Source: Haemophilus parainfluenzae (GTDB taxonomy: Bacteria; Pseudomonadota; Gammaproteobacteria; Enterobacterales; Pasteurellaceae). Taken from it: a stretch of 64,000 bases of DNA. Numbering within the stretch: position 1 is the first letter of the stretch; each line of letters opens with the position of its first letter. A program made the position numbers and the translations under genes. Shown in pieces: positions 56,379-64,000 of the stretch. The notes below the pieces were generated by a model. That model was not told the DNA's origin. It saw only the letters and a program-made list of their open reading frames with translations, and made no database searches. The stretch spans positions 186,001-250,000 of the forward strand of contig NZ_QEPZ01000002.1 in assembly GCF_003253005.1 (NCBI RefSeq), in the 5' to 3' direction.

Positions 56379-56933
56379 TTATAGATGGCTCACGAAACGT
56401 GATAAATCTTTTGGTTTACAGTCTCTTTCTAATTTTTCAGCAGCTGTACCAATTTGTAATAAGGCAACAATCTTATCATTTTTACCACAGCCAAATGCTT
56501 CACGTAATTCACGTCCCTCAACGAGAGGACCAGTTGCCCAAAAACTTTCAAAACCAAGTGCATTACCCGCAAGTTGAATTGCATAAGTAGCCGCACCCGC
56601 AGTAAGCATTTGTTCCCAACCCGGTACTTTTTTCACTTCATGATTAATTTTAGCAATCACCGCAATGACCATCGGCGCACGGCGTGCAAAATTTTCTGCT
56701 TTTTTTAATCGTTCTTCACCTAAATCAAATTCAGTCACCGCTGCTTTGAGCAAGCTTTCCAATTTACTTAAACCTGTGCCTTGGATTACCACGAAATGAT
56801 AAGGTTCAAGTTTACCATGATCAGGGGCATGTAAAGCTGCTTGAAACATTTGTTCTAATTGCACTTGGCTAGGTGCAGGAGCGGTTAATTTTTTATTCGA
56901 TTTACGTTGTGTTAAAAGGGTTAATGCATCCAT
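56379..56933 (-). CDS. YdjA-like nitroreductase
   Basis: The 184-residue FMN protein fits the small nitroreductase family, YdjA type: LTQRKSNKKLTAPAPSQ at the N-terminus with the RxS flavin contact, HAPDHGKLEPYHFVVIQG, GAATYAIQLAGNALGFESFW and a C-terminal FMN-phosphate region. Length equals E. coli YdjA (183). The physiological substrate is unknown. It converges with metX, sharing the terminator. Confidence 0.9.
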   Translation of the reverse strand: MDALTLLTQRKSNKKLTAPAPSQVQLEQMFQAALHAPDHGKLEPYHFVVIQGTGLSKLESLLKAAVTEFDLGEERLKKAENFARRAPMVIAVIAKINHEVKKVPGWEQMLTAGAATYAIQLAGNALGFESFWATGPLVEGRELREAFGCGKNDKIVALLQIGTAAEKLERDCKPKDLSRFVSHL

Positions 56934-57043
56934 AGTATTTTCCTTCTTCTAGTTAAGTGCGGTTGATTATAACATAGTTTTTCATAGGACTTTATGATAG
57001 GCTACGCACAATTTTTATTTCTGTTTTAAAGGTTTAATTTCGC

Positions 57044-58906
57044 ATGAATGTCATTTTAAGCGTATTGAAATTTTGTTGTAAAGCACTCAATTTTATCCGA
57101 AATCTTGTGATGAATTTTGTGTTCTTACTATTTGTTTTATCGTTGATTGTGCTTGTCAGCCTTTTTAGTGATGGTAAGAAAAACCAAGTTTTATCGGGCG
57201 ATCAAGGCGCATTATATTTAAATTTAACAGGCTATCTTGCAGATAACACGGAAGATATGCTGAGTTGGCAAGAGGAATTTCAACGTTTAAATAATGAAAA
57301 AGTCTCTTATAAATATTCCACTTTTGATGTGGTGCAAAGTATTTTATCTGCGAAAGACGATGAACGAATTCGTGGTTTAGTGTTGAATTTAAATGACTTT
57401 GAAGGGGGCGATCTTCCATCATTAGAGTATGTAGGAAAAGCGATTCAAAGTTTCAAAGAGTCAGAAAAGCCGGTTATTGCTTATGCCGACAATTACACGC
57501 AGGCACAATATTTCCTTGCGAGTTTTGCGGATGACATTTATCTCAATCCAATTGGGCAAGTTGGTATTCAAGGTTTGCGTCAGGAAAATCTTTACTTTAA
57601 ATCTATGCTCGAAAAACTTGAAATTACACCTCATATTTTCCGTGTAGGGACTTATAAGTCCGCGGTAGAACCATTCTTGCGTGATGATATGTCGCCAGAA
57701 GCAAAAGCGAATATGCAAAAATGGCTTGGTGGCATGTGGCAAAACTATATGCAAACATTAATGGTTAATCGTCATATTACTGCCAATGATGTATTACCGA
57801 ATGCTCAAAAATACATTAGTGATTTAAAAGCATTAAAAGGTGATGAAACGGCTTATGTGAAGAAACGTCAGTTAGTGACACAGTTTGCGACAAGATTGGA
57901 TTTAGATAAAAAATTGACCGCGCTTTTTGGGCAAGGTGAAGAAGGCAAAGCCAAATTAGTGGATTTTGAAGATTATTTATCTGATTTAGGCGATCGTTTC
58001 TCTGTTGATCCAAATGAAAAAAATATTGTTGCGGTAGTGAATGTCGAAGGGACAATTATTGATGGTGAAAGTGATGAAGAATCTGCAGGTGGCGATACTA
58101 TTGCGAAGTTATTAAGACAGGCCTACGATAACGAGAAAGTGAAGGCTGTTGTTCTCCGTGTTAACTCACCGGGTGGCAGTGCATTTGCCTCTGAAATTAT
58201 TCGCCAGGAAACTGAAAATCTTCAAAAAGCAGGCAAACCTGTTGTAGTATCAATGGGGGGCATGGCAGCTTCTGGTGGTTATTGGATTTCTTCAACTGCC
58301 GACTATATCGTGGCTGATAAAAATACGATTACAGGCTCAATCGGGATTTTTGCACTATTCCCAACCTTTGAAAATACAATCAAAAAAATGGGAATGAGTA
58401 CCGATGGCGTAGCGACAACAGATCTCGCAGAAACGTCAGCGTTGAGTCCATTGGGTAAAAATACTCAGGATATTTACCAACTTAGTATTGAAAATGGTTA
58501 TGATCGTTTCTTAGATGTAGTAAGCCGTGGGCGTCAATTATCAAAAGATAAAGTGGATAAAATTGCTCAAGGCCAAGTTTGGTTAGGACAAGATGCACAG
58601 AAAAATGGCTTAGTCGACGAATTAGGTGATATTGATATAGCCATTGATAAAGTGGTCGCGCTAGTCAATCAACATCCTGATAAATACATGGATAATTTTA
58701 GTGTGCAATGGTTGGTTGATGAAGATAATAGCTTCTTAGCTAAATTAGATCGCAAGCTTAAACAAAAAGGCCAAGCGTTACTGACAAATTGGTTAGGATT
58801 ACCACAGGAAGTGCATCAAGTGAAAAAACAACTGAATGTGTTAACCAAATTTAATGATCCAAAAGGGCAGTATTTATATTGTTTAAATTGTGGTTCGGTT
58901 AAGTAA
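57044..58906 (+). CDS. sppA: Signal peptide peptidase, protease IV
   Basis: SppA is an inner-membrane bound serine protease that digests released signal peptides in the periplasm. The 620-residue protein is the long 67K type with tandem S49 domains. A membrane helix lies at about residues 22-42. The catalytic lysine is K205 in RVGTYKSAVEP and the serine is S410 in GGMAASGGYW, as expected (E. coli K209 and S409). VNSPGGSAFASE is the oxyanion part. Monocistronic with its own hairpin terminator. Confidence 0.96.
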   Translation: MNVILSVLKFCCKALNFIRNLVMNFVFLLFVLSLIVLVSLFSDGKKNQVLSGDQGALYLNLTGYLADNTEDMLSWQEEFQRLNNEKVSYKYSTFDVVQSILSAKDDERIRGLVLNLNDFEGGDLPSLEYVGKAIQSFKESEKPVIAYADNYTQAQYFLASFADDIYLNPIGQVGIQGLRQENLYFKSMLEKLEITPHIFRVGTYKSAVEPFLRDDMSPEAKANMQKWLGGMWQNYMQTLMVNRHITANDVLPNAQKYISDLKALKGDETAYVKKRQLVTQFATRLDLDKKLTALFGQGEEGKAKLVDFEDYLSDLGDRFSVDPNEKNIVAVVNVEGTIIDGESDEESAGGDTIAKLLRQAYDNEKVKAVVLRVNSPGGSAFASEIIRQETENLQKAGKPVVVSMGGMAASGGYWISSTADYIVADKNTITGSIGIFALFPTFENTIKKMGMSTDGVATTDLAETSALSPLGKNTQDIYQLSIENGYDRFLDVVSRGRQLSKDKVDKIAQGQVWLGQDAQKNGLVDELGDIDIAIDKVVALVNQHPDKYMDNFSVQWLVDEDNSFLAKLDRKLKQKGQALLTNWLGLPQEVHQVKKQLNVLTKFNDPKGQYLYCLNCGSVK

Positions 58907-58919
58907 AACAATAAAATGT

Positions 58920-58956
58920 AAAAAGGGCAGAATATAATTTCCGCCCTTATTTTTTG
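58920..58956. terminator. Bidirectional terminator between sppA and the symporter gene
   Basis: AAGGGCAGAA and TTCCGCCCTT form a stem with one A-C mismatch and a TATAAT loop, followed by ATTTTTT on the plus strand. The same A-C mismatch style occurs at 40965. Confidence 0.8.
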
Positions 58957-58966
58957 CCCAAATCGC

Positions 58967-59899
58967 TTATTTTTCATTTTTGATATTGGAGAAAATATTT
59001 GCCAAAATTGGACCTGATACATTGTGCCAGAAACTAAATAAAGCACTTGGTACCGCTGCAATTGGGTTGAAATGTGCGGCAGCCAGTGCGGCTCCTAAAC
59101 CTGAGTTTTGCATACCCACTTCAATTGCCACCGCTTTGCTATCTGCAGTATTAAGTTTAAATAATTTCGCTGCAAAGTAACCAATTAAATAGCCTAAGCA
59201 GTTATGTAAAACCACTACGCTGAAAATTAATAGGCCTGATTCTACGATTTTATCTTTACTTACTGCTACTACCGCTGCCAGGATTAAGACGATAGAGATA
59301 ACAGAGACTAATGGCATAGTTTGGCTTGCTTGCTCCACTTGTTTTTTGAAGAGTGCACGAACAACTAAACCTAAGAAAATTGGGAACAATACCATTTTTA
59401 ATACAGACATAAACATTGCACCTGCATCAATATCTAACCATTGGCTTGCTAATACATAGAAAATGGCAGGGGTTAATACTGGTGAAAGTAAGGTTGAGAT
59501 AGTGGTACAAGCAACAGAAAGCGCGGTGTTACCTTTCGCTAAATAAGTCATTACGTTTGATGAGGTCCCGCCTGGGCAAGAACCCACAAGAATCACACCA
59601 ACTGCTAAATCAGCAGGCAAATCAAAGGCTTTGGCTAATCCAAATGCAATAGCAGGCATAATGATAAATTGACCCGCTACACCAATAAATACAGATTTAG
59701 GATGTTTAGCCACTTCACTGAAATCAGCAAAAGTTAAGGTAATCCCCATGCCAAACATTACCAAACCTAAAAGGTAAGGAATGTAGGGGGCAAAAATTTT
59801 AAATTGCGCCGGGAATAGAAAGGCGAGAAGAGCAAAAACAATCGCCCATAGTGCGAAAGTTTTGCTCACAAAGTTAGTGAGTTTTAATAATGCTTGCAT
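58967..59899 (-). CDS. Bile acid:sodium symporter (BASS) family transporter
   Basis: The 310-residue polytopic protein has about ten helices with the family motifs: [38 protein letters not shown] (the crossover with GGTSS, sodium site) and [18 protein letters not shown] (second crossover). Bacterial members often carry pantothenate or ketopantoate precursors (PanS) or pyruvate. The substrate here is not known. A ribosome site AGGAAAGCAACT precedes the ATG. It stands alone ahead of the sap operon on the same strand. Confidence 0.88.
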   Translation of the reverse strand: MQALLKLTNFVSKTFALWAIVFALLAFLFPAQFKIFAPYIPYLLGLVMFGMGITLTFADFSEVAKHPKSVFIGVAGQFIIMPAIAFGLAKAFDLPADLAVGVILVGSCPGGTSSNVMTYLAKGNTALSVACTTISTLLSPVLTPAIFYVLASQWLDIDAGAMFMSVLKMVLFPIFLGLVVRALFKKQVEQASQTMPLVSVISIVLILAAVVAVSKDKIVESGLLIFSVVVLHNCLGYLIGYFAAKLFKLNTADSKAVAIEVGMQNSGLGAALAAAHFNPIAAVPSALFSFWHNVSGPILANIFSNIKNEK

Positions 59900-59993
59900 A
59901 GTTGCTTTCCTATTTTGTTAAAAAGAATGAAAGAGCGGTCAATTTTAAAGACGTTTTTTTGAGATGTCTATGCCAAACTTGTTTGATAGAGAA

Positions 59994-60797
59994 TTAGGAA
60001 GTGGTGGTTTGCCAAGCATTTTCATCAAGCAATTGACCAAAATGGCTTTCTACAAGAAGGCGAGTAATATTGTTTTGAGGATTGGTGAAAATCTCTCTTG
60101 GTGTACCTGATTCGATAATTTCACCTTCATCCATAACTAGCACCTGATCCGCAATATGTTTGATAATCCCTAAATTTTGTCCAACATAAATATAGGAAAT
60201 ACCTAAATGTTCTTGCAAATCTAAAATTAGATTAAGCAATTGAATACGCACTGAGGCATCTAAGGCACTCAATGCATCATCAATAATAATGATCTCAGGT
60301 TGAAGAATCAGTGCACGAGCTAAGGCGATCCGTTGTTTTTGACTGACCGAAAGATGTTTGATTTTCAGATTCGTGTAATCAGGATAAAGCCCTACCAGCG
60401 AAAGTGTTTCAAAGATCTTTTCATTACGAGTCTCCTCATCCCAATCGGTAATTAATCGCAGTGGTGCATCTAAGGCTTGTCCAATATTTAGACGCGGATT
60501 AAACGCTGAATTAGCATCTTGGAAAACCATTCTGATGTGCTGCGCACGATAGTGAAAATCTTCAAATTGTAACGGTAAATCATTAAATAAGATTTTTCCC
60601 GAAGTTGGGAGAGTAATCCCTGCAATCATTTTAACTAAGGTCGATTTACCTGAGCCATTTTTCCCGATAATTGCAAGCGTTTCTTTATGGTTAAGCGTAA
60701 AGCTGACGTCTTTTACCGAATAAAACTGCTCGGAGCCAAAAAGCTTGGCTGGTTCATCAAAGGTTTTATTGAGATTTTCCACTTTTAATAATGGCAT
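59994..60797 (-). CDS. sapF: Sap transporter ATPase SapF
   Basis: SapF is one of two ATPases of the Sap peptide/haem importer that helps Haemophilus resist antimicrobial peptides. The 267-residue protein has Walker A (GKNGSGKST near residue 43), a Q-loop ([15 protein letters not shown]), a signature reading [15 protein letters not shown], Walker [13 protein letters not shown], and the region [11 protein letters not shown] in place of the usual switch histidine. It is the last gene and overlaps sapD by one base. The D for E in Walker B and N for H are unusual for an active ATPase. Confidence 0.9.
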   Translation of the reverse strand: MPLLKVENLNKTFDEPAKLFGSEQFYSVKDVSFTLNHKETLAIIGKNGSGKSTLVKMIAGITLPTSGKILFNDLPLQFEDFHYRAQHIRMVFQDANSAFNPRLNIGQALDAPLRLITDWDEETRNEKIFETLSLVGLYPDYTNLKIKHLSVSQKQRIALARALILQPEIIIIDDALSALDASVRIQLLNLILDLQEHLGISYIYVGQNLGIIKHIADQVLVMDEGEIIESGTPREIFTNPQNNITRLLVESHFGQLLDENAWQTTTS

Positions 60798-61852
60798 TAT
60801 TCGTTTCCTTTTGATTCAGTATTAAGCGTAAGCGGTGAAGTTGCAATTTTATCTTTAAACTGCCGTTCTCGGAGATTAATCGGATGATGGCAGGAAAACT
60901 CATGCTGTTTAATGCGATATCGGCTTGGTTTTTGAATACATTCACGCTGAGCAAAAGGACAACGTGGCCCTAAACGACAACCAATAGGCATTTGTTCTAA
61001 AATTGGCACAGTGCCTTCTAGAGTCCCTAATTTGCTTTTAAAACCTAGGGGACGACTAAAATCTGGAACAGAATAAAGCAATGCTTGCGTATAAGGATGA
61101 TGGGGCATTTCTAATATTTGGTCAGTCGGACCAGACTCGGTATTTTGCCCACAATAAAGGACGGAAATGCTATCACACCATTCGCTGACACTTTTAAGAT
61201 CATTACTGGCTAATAAAATTGTCATACCTTGGTTTTGATTCATACTTGAAAGCAAGCGGAAAATTTGCAAGGCTGTGATAGATTCCAAAGAATTAGTGGG
61301 CTCATCCGCAATTAATAGGCGTGGTTGATTCGCCACTGCCACGGCGATCATCACTTTTTGCCCTTCACCTTCAGTGAGATCATCTGGATAACTTGCCATA
61401 ATATCTTTGTGGTCTTTAATCCCTACACGGTGTAGTAATTCAATTGCGCGACGTTTTTTCCAACCAAACCATTGCCACCAACGACCTTTAAAGGTCCAGT
61501 TTGGAATACTTTGGATCAGCTGTTTACCAATTTTTCGACTTGGATCGAGGCTGCTTAATGGATTTTGGAAGATCATTGAAATTTCTTTTCCAACGATTTT
61601 TCGGCGTTGATTAGGCGTCAGTTTTAGTAATTCAACATCATTAAAACGAAAACGGTCAGCGGTGACAATCCAGTTTTCTTTGATGGAATTACTGATCACT
61701 TTAGCGATTAAACTTTTACCGGAGCCTGATTCACCGACAAGCCCTAGAATTTCCCCTTCATTAAGCGAAAGATTGACGCCGTCCACAATTTTTATGCGGC
61801 CGTTTGTTGTTTGAATTTCAATATTAAGATTGCGAATATCTAACAGCGCCAT
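60797..61852 (-). CDS. sapD: Sap transporter ATPase SapD
   Basis: SapD is the partner ATPase of SapF, with 351 residues. It has Walker A GESGSGKS (near residue 39), Q-loop [14 protein letters not shown], a signature region [16 protein letters not shown], Walker [13 protein letters not shown], and [10 protein letters not shown] where a switch histidine is usual. A C-terminal oligopeptide-transporter domain follows ([15 protein letters not shown], with cysteines like those of Opp/Dpp ATPases). It starts four bases after sapC. The switch histidine is replaced by N, as in SapF. Confidence 0.92.
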   Translation of the reverse strand: MALLDIRNLNIEIQTTNGRIKIVDGVNLSLNEGEILGLVGESGSGKSLIAKVISNSIKENWIVTADRFRFNDVELLKLTPNQRRKIVGKEISMIFQNPLSSLDPSRKIGKQLIQSIPNWTFKGRWWQWFGWKKRRAIELLHRVGIKDHKDIMASYPDDLTEGEGQKVMIAVAVANQPRLLIADEPTNSLESITALQIFRLLSSMNQNQGMTILLASNDLKSVSEWCDSISVLYCGQNTESGPTDQILEMPHHPYTQALLYSVPDFSRPLGFKSKLGTLEGTVPILEQMPIGCRLGPRCPFAQRECIQKPSRYRIKQHEFSCHHPINLRERQFKDKIATSPLTLNTESKGNE

Positions 61853-61855
61853 GGG

Positions 61856-62743
61856 TTACTCGTAATATTTATTGATTGCTTGACACAATCCGTTAGTAAA
61901 AATAATGCTTAATAAAATGGTAAAAATAATAGCAAAACCAGGTAATAAAACAGTCCAAGGCGCAAGATAAATTAACTCCAGTGAGTCTTTTATCATTGCC
62001 CCCCATTCTGGCATAGGGCGTTGCGCACCAAGAGAAATAAAACTTAGTGCTGTGATATCTAAAATTGCGACCACAAATGCGCGAGCGATTTCTTGCGTAT
62101 AGATGGCACTAATATTCGGCAAAATTGTGGTTTTTAATAGCTCCCAGTTTGAAATCCCATCTAATCTTAGTAAGAGAACATAGTCTTTCTTCAGCTCTTG
62201 TTGGATGGCTTGATAAATGGCATGCACAAAATACGGCAAAATGGCTAGTAGAGTAGCAAACATCGCATTCATTAAGCTTGGTTCCATTAACGTGGAAATG
62301 ATAATGGCAATCAGCAAAATAGGGATAGATAAAAAAGCATCAAAAAAATGGCCTAAAAAACGCGCTTTAATCCCGTCAGACATACCCGCAAGAATACCTA
62401 GTGCGCCCCCAATAATTGCCACAGCGATAACCACCAAAAGGGATGAACCAAGAGTGTATTGTGTCCCCATGATTAATCGACTGAGTACATCTCGACCAAG
62501 ATCATCCGTACCAAAGAAAAAGGCTATACGACCTTTTTCTACCCAAGATGGTGGCATTAATTCTTCTCCTACAAACTCCATGCTTTCGCTATAAGGCATG
62601 ATTAGCTTCGGGAAAAGAGCGACCAAAATCAGGATAAAAAATAAGTAGAAACTAAATAATGCCACACGATTTTGGCGGAAAAGCAACCAAATTTGCAAGA
62701 GGGAGGTGCTTTCACGAAATTCATCAGGTTCTCTATCTTGCAT
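61856..62743 (-). CDS. sapC: Sap transporter permease SapC
   Basis: This inner-membrane permease has 295 residues and five to six helices. The N-terminal OppC-type extra helix and a transmembrane core with FFGTDDLGRDVLSRLIMGTQYTLG (near residue 75) are typical of DppC/SapC. The coupling-helix region is near VLLLRLDGISNWELL. It overlaps sapB by 11 bases at its start. It pairs with SapB to form the channel for SapA-delivered peptides or haem. Confidence 0.93.
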   Translation of the reverse strand: MQDREPDEFRESTSLLQIWLLFRQNRVALFSFYLFFILILVALFPKLIMPYSESMEFVGEELMPPSWVEKGRIAFFFGTDDLGRDVLSRLIMGTQYTLGSSLLVVIAVAIIGGALGILAGMSDGIKARFLGHFFDAFLSIPILLIAIIISTLMEPSLMNAMFATLLAILPYFVHAIYQAIQQELKKDYVLLLRLDGISNWELLKTTILPNISAIYTQEIARAFVVAILDITALSFISLGAQRPMPEWGAMIKDSLELIYLAPWTVLLPGFAIIFTILLSIIFTNGLCQAINKYYE

Positions 62744-63698
62744 ACCAGCCCTTCTTATTAAATGGATCTAACATAAACATCAGCGACTTGGCTAAGGTAT
62801 CAATAATGATGATGCAAACACCGATCACTACGACACCAGCCGAAATACTGTTGTAATCTTGTTGGGTTACGGCATCAATCAGCCAACGCCCGATTCCTGG
62901 CCAACCTAAAACGTTTTCTACCAACATACATTGTGTTAATACTAAGGTAAATACGCGAGTAAGCTGTGGAATCAATAATGGAAATGTATTACGAAAAACG
63001 TAACGTTTTAAAATCGTCCATTTAGACCATCCACGTGTTACTGCTGCTTTTGCATATTCTTGTTGAAGTAAATAATCAGCTCGTTGCTGAATGATTCGGA
63101 TAAATTCCATTGTCGGCAGAATACAAAGCACTAATGTCGGTAAGGCTAAATGCTGTAAAACGTTTTGTATGATTTTGGTTCGGTAAGGGACATCAACAAA
63201 CCACATGTCAATGCTAGGGAAGCCTGTGATAGGTTTGATTTCATAGAGTAAATTATACTGCCCGATGGCTGCAATCTCCCAGCTTTGAATTGCGGCCACA
63301 TAGAGTAAAATCGGGGCAAACCAGAAAATAGGAATAGACAAACCAACATTAGAGATACTTTGCAATGCGCGTGCACAAGGACGATGATTATAGACCGCAT
63401 TTAATACGCCGAGAGGAATACCTAAGATGCAAGCCAATAAAAGTGCGGTAAAACAGAGTTCTAATGTGGGTGGTAATACAGTAAAAATTAAATCTTTTAA
63501 CGATTCTCCGCCGTTATAGGTAATCCCTAAATCGCCCTGTAACAATGATGTAAGGTAATGATAATAAGCACTATAAATGTTGTTTGTGATAAGATCAGCA
63601 TTGAGTGGATCTCGCATTAAAATCACAAAACTTAATATGGATAAAATCAATAATAAAATGCTTACCCAAATAACATAACGAATTGCTGAAAAGAGCAT
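62733..63698 (-). CDS. sapB: Sap transporter permease SapB
   Basis: The 321-residue permease has six helices with the DppB/OppB-type N-terminus (MLFSAIRYVIWVSILLLILSI) and the coupling segment AVTRGWSKWTILKRYVFRNTFPLL. Overlaps: its stop lies within the sapC start (11 bases) and its ATG shares a base with the sapA stop (TAATG). It is part of the sapABCDF operon. Confidence 0.93.
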   Translation of the reverse strand: MLFSAIRYVIWVSILLLILSILSFVILMRDPLNADLITNNIYSAYYHYLTSLLQGDLGITYNGGESLKDLIFTVLPPTLELCFTALLLACILGIPLGVLNAVYNHRPCARALQSISNVGLSIPIFWFAPILLYVAAIQSWEIAAIGQYNLLYEIKPITGFPSIDMWFVDVPYRTKIIQNVLQHLALPTLVLCILPTMEFIRIIQQRADYLLQQEYAKAAVTRGWSKWTILKRYVFRNTFPLLIPQLTRVFTLVLTQCMLVENVLGWPGIGRWLIDAVTQQDYNSISAGVVVIGVCIIIIDTLAKSLMFMLDPFNKKGWYAR

Positions 63699-64000
63699 TA
63701 TTTTTTCTCCTTATTTTTCATGAAATACAAGGTAGAAAAATTGATGCTACCAAATGGGGTCATCTCAATTCCTTTTACATTACCACGTGCGACTAAAAGT
63801 CGTTTTACGTTTGCAATTGGCACAATAGGTAATTCGTTTAAAATGAGCTCTTGCGCATTGTTATACGCTTTAGACCGTTCATATAAATGATTGGTGGATA
63901 GTGCGCGATCCATCATATTATCGAATTCAGGGTTACACCAATTGGATAGATTAGTGATTTCCTTTTGTGTATCACAACTTAAAATCGGGCGCATAAAACC
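63698..64000 (-). CDS. sapA: Sap peptide-binding protein SapA, C-terminal part
   Basis: SapA is the periplasmic solute-binding protein that captures antimicrobial peptides and haem. Only the C-terminal 100 residues lie in the window: LSNWCNPEFDNMMDRALST, AQELILNELPIVPIANVKRL and FGSINFSTLYFMKNKEKK, all typical of the extreme C-terminus of DppA/SapA-type proteins. The start and signal peptide are outside. Overlap with sapB fixes its place at the head of the operon. Confidence 0.92.
   Translation of the reverse strand, partial: GFMRPILSCDTQKEITNLSNWCNPEFDNMMDRALSTNHLYERSKAYNNAQELILNELPIVPIANVKRLLVARGNVKGIEMTPFGSINFSTLYFMKNKEKK

Overview
The window is a chromosomal segment of a Haemophilus species, most likely H. 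parainfluenzae or a close relative. The evidence is the very dense 9-base Haemophilus uptake signal (AAGTGCGGT or its complement), AT-rich coding sequence, a tmRNA tag reading ANDEQYALAA, and gene blocks typical of Pasteurellaceae such as lolC-bioAFGCD-lolDE and sapABCDF. Species assignment is inference; no marker gene was compared.

Layout. 1-13.4 kb: start of potA (cut by the window edge), pepT, a leftward cell-wall and processing group (gloC, mepK-like, an L,D-transpeptidase, prc, proQ), the rightward envelope lipid-transport pair letA-letB, and leftward kdsC-kdsD. 13.5-16.1 kb: two housekeeping RNAs, RNase P RNA (rnpB) and tmRNA (ssrA), around dinB and a small repeat-containing exported protein. 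16.3-19.0 kb: an mdaB-like quinone reductase, a GlxA-type AraC regulator and a divergent UlaG-like hydrolase.

19.0-26.3 kb is the unusual part: a mosaic of broken genes, IS scars, hairpins and apparently Neisseria-derived DNA inserted in a Haemophilus background. It holds two inverted pairs of the Neisseria DNA uptake sequence (GCCGTCTGAA), an intact DUF389 membrane protein gene, an ABC ATPase with a truncated permease, a CadD-type cadmium transporter gene, and 5' or 3' scraps that look like a type III methyltransferase, an aminotransferase class IV enzyme, nnrS and ohr. A pair of 359-bp direct repeats bounds a 3.07-kb piece of it. This looks like transformation-mediated exchange between two naturally competent genera that share the human upper airway.

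26.4-41 kb returns to ordinary backbone: an AraC regulator, epmC, prfA-RDD-prmC-sirB1-kdsA, a hydroxyacid dehydrogenase, and the lipoprotein-export genes lolC and lolDE with a complete late biotin cluster (bioA, F, G, C, D) placed between them. 41-50.6 kb: zapG, a RidA-family gene, two small membrane or exported protein genes, mnmC, fabB (with a candidate FadR box), ilvIH and a YedE-type transporter. 50.7-64 kb: a DUF484 gene, purA, lysC, sanA-like, metX (with a clear MetJ operator), a YdjA-like nitroreductase, sppA, a bile-acid:Na+ symporter family gene and the leftward sapABCDF operon, cut in sapA by the window end.

Many gene ends carry inverted pairs of uptake signals that can fold as intrinsic terminators, and many operon junctions use TAATG or ATGA-type overlaps, suggesting translational coupling. 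I did not find a convincing new multi-gene system. The strongest material for a second look is the cross-genus mosaic at 19-26 kb.
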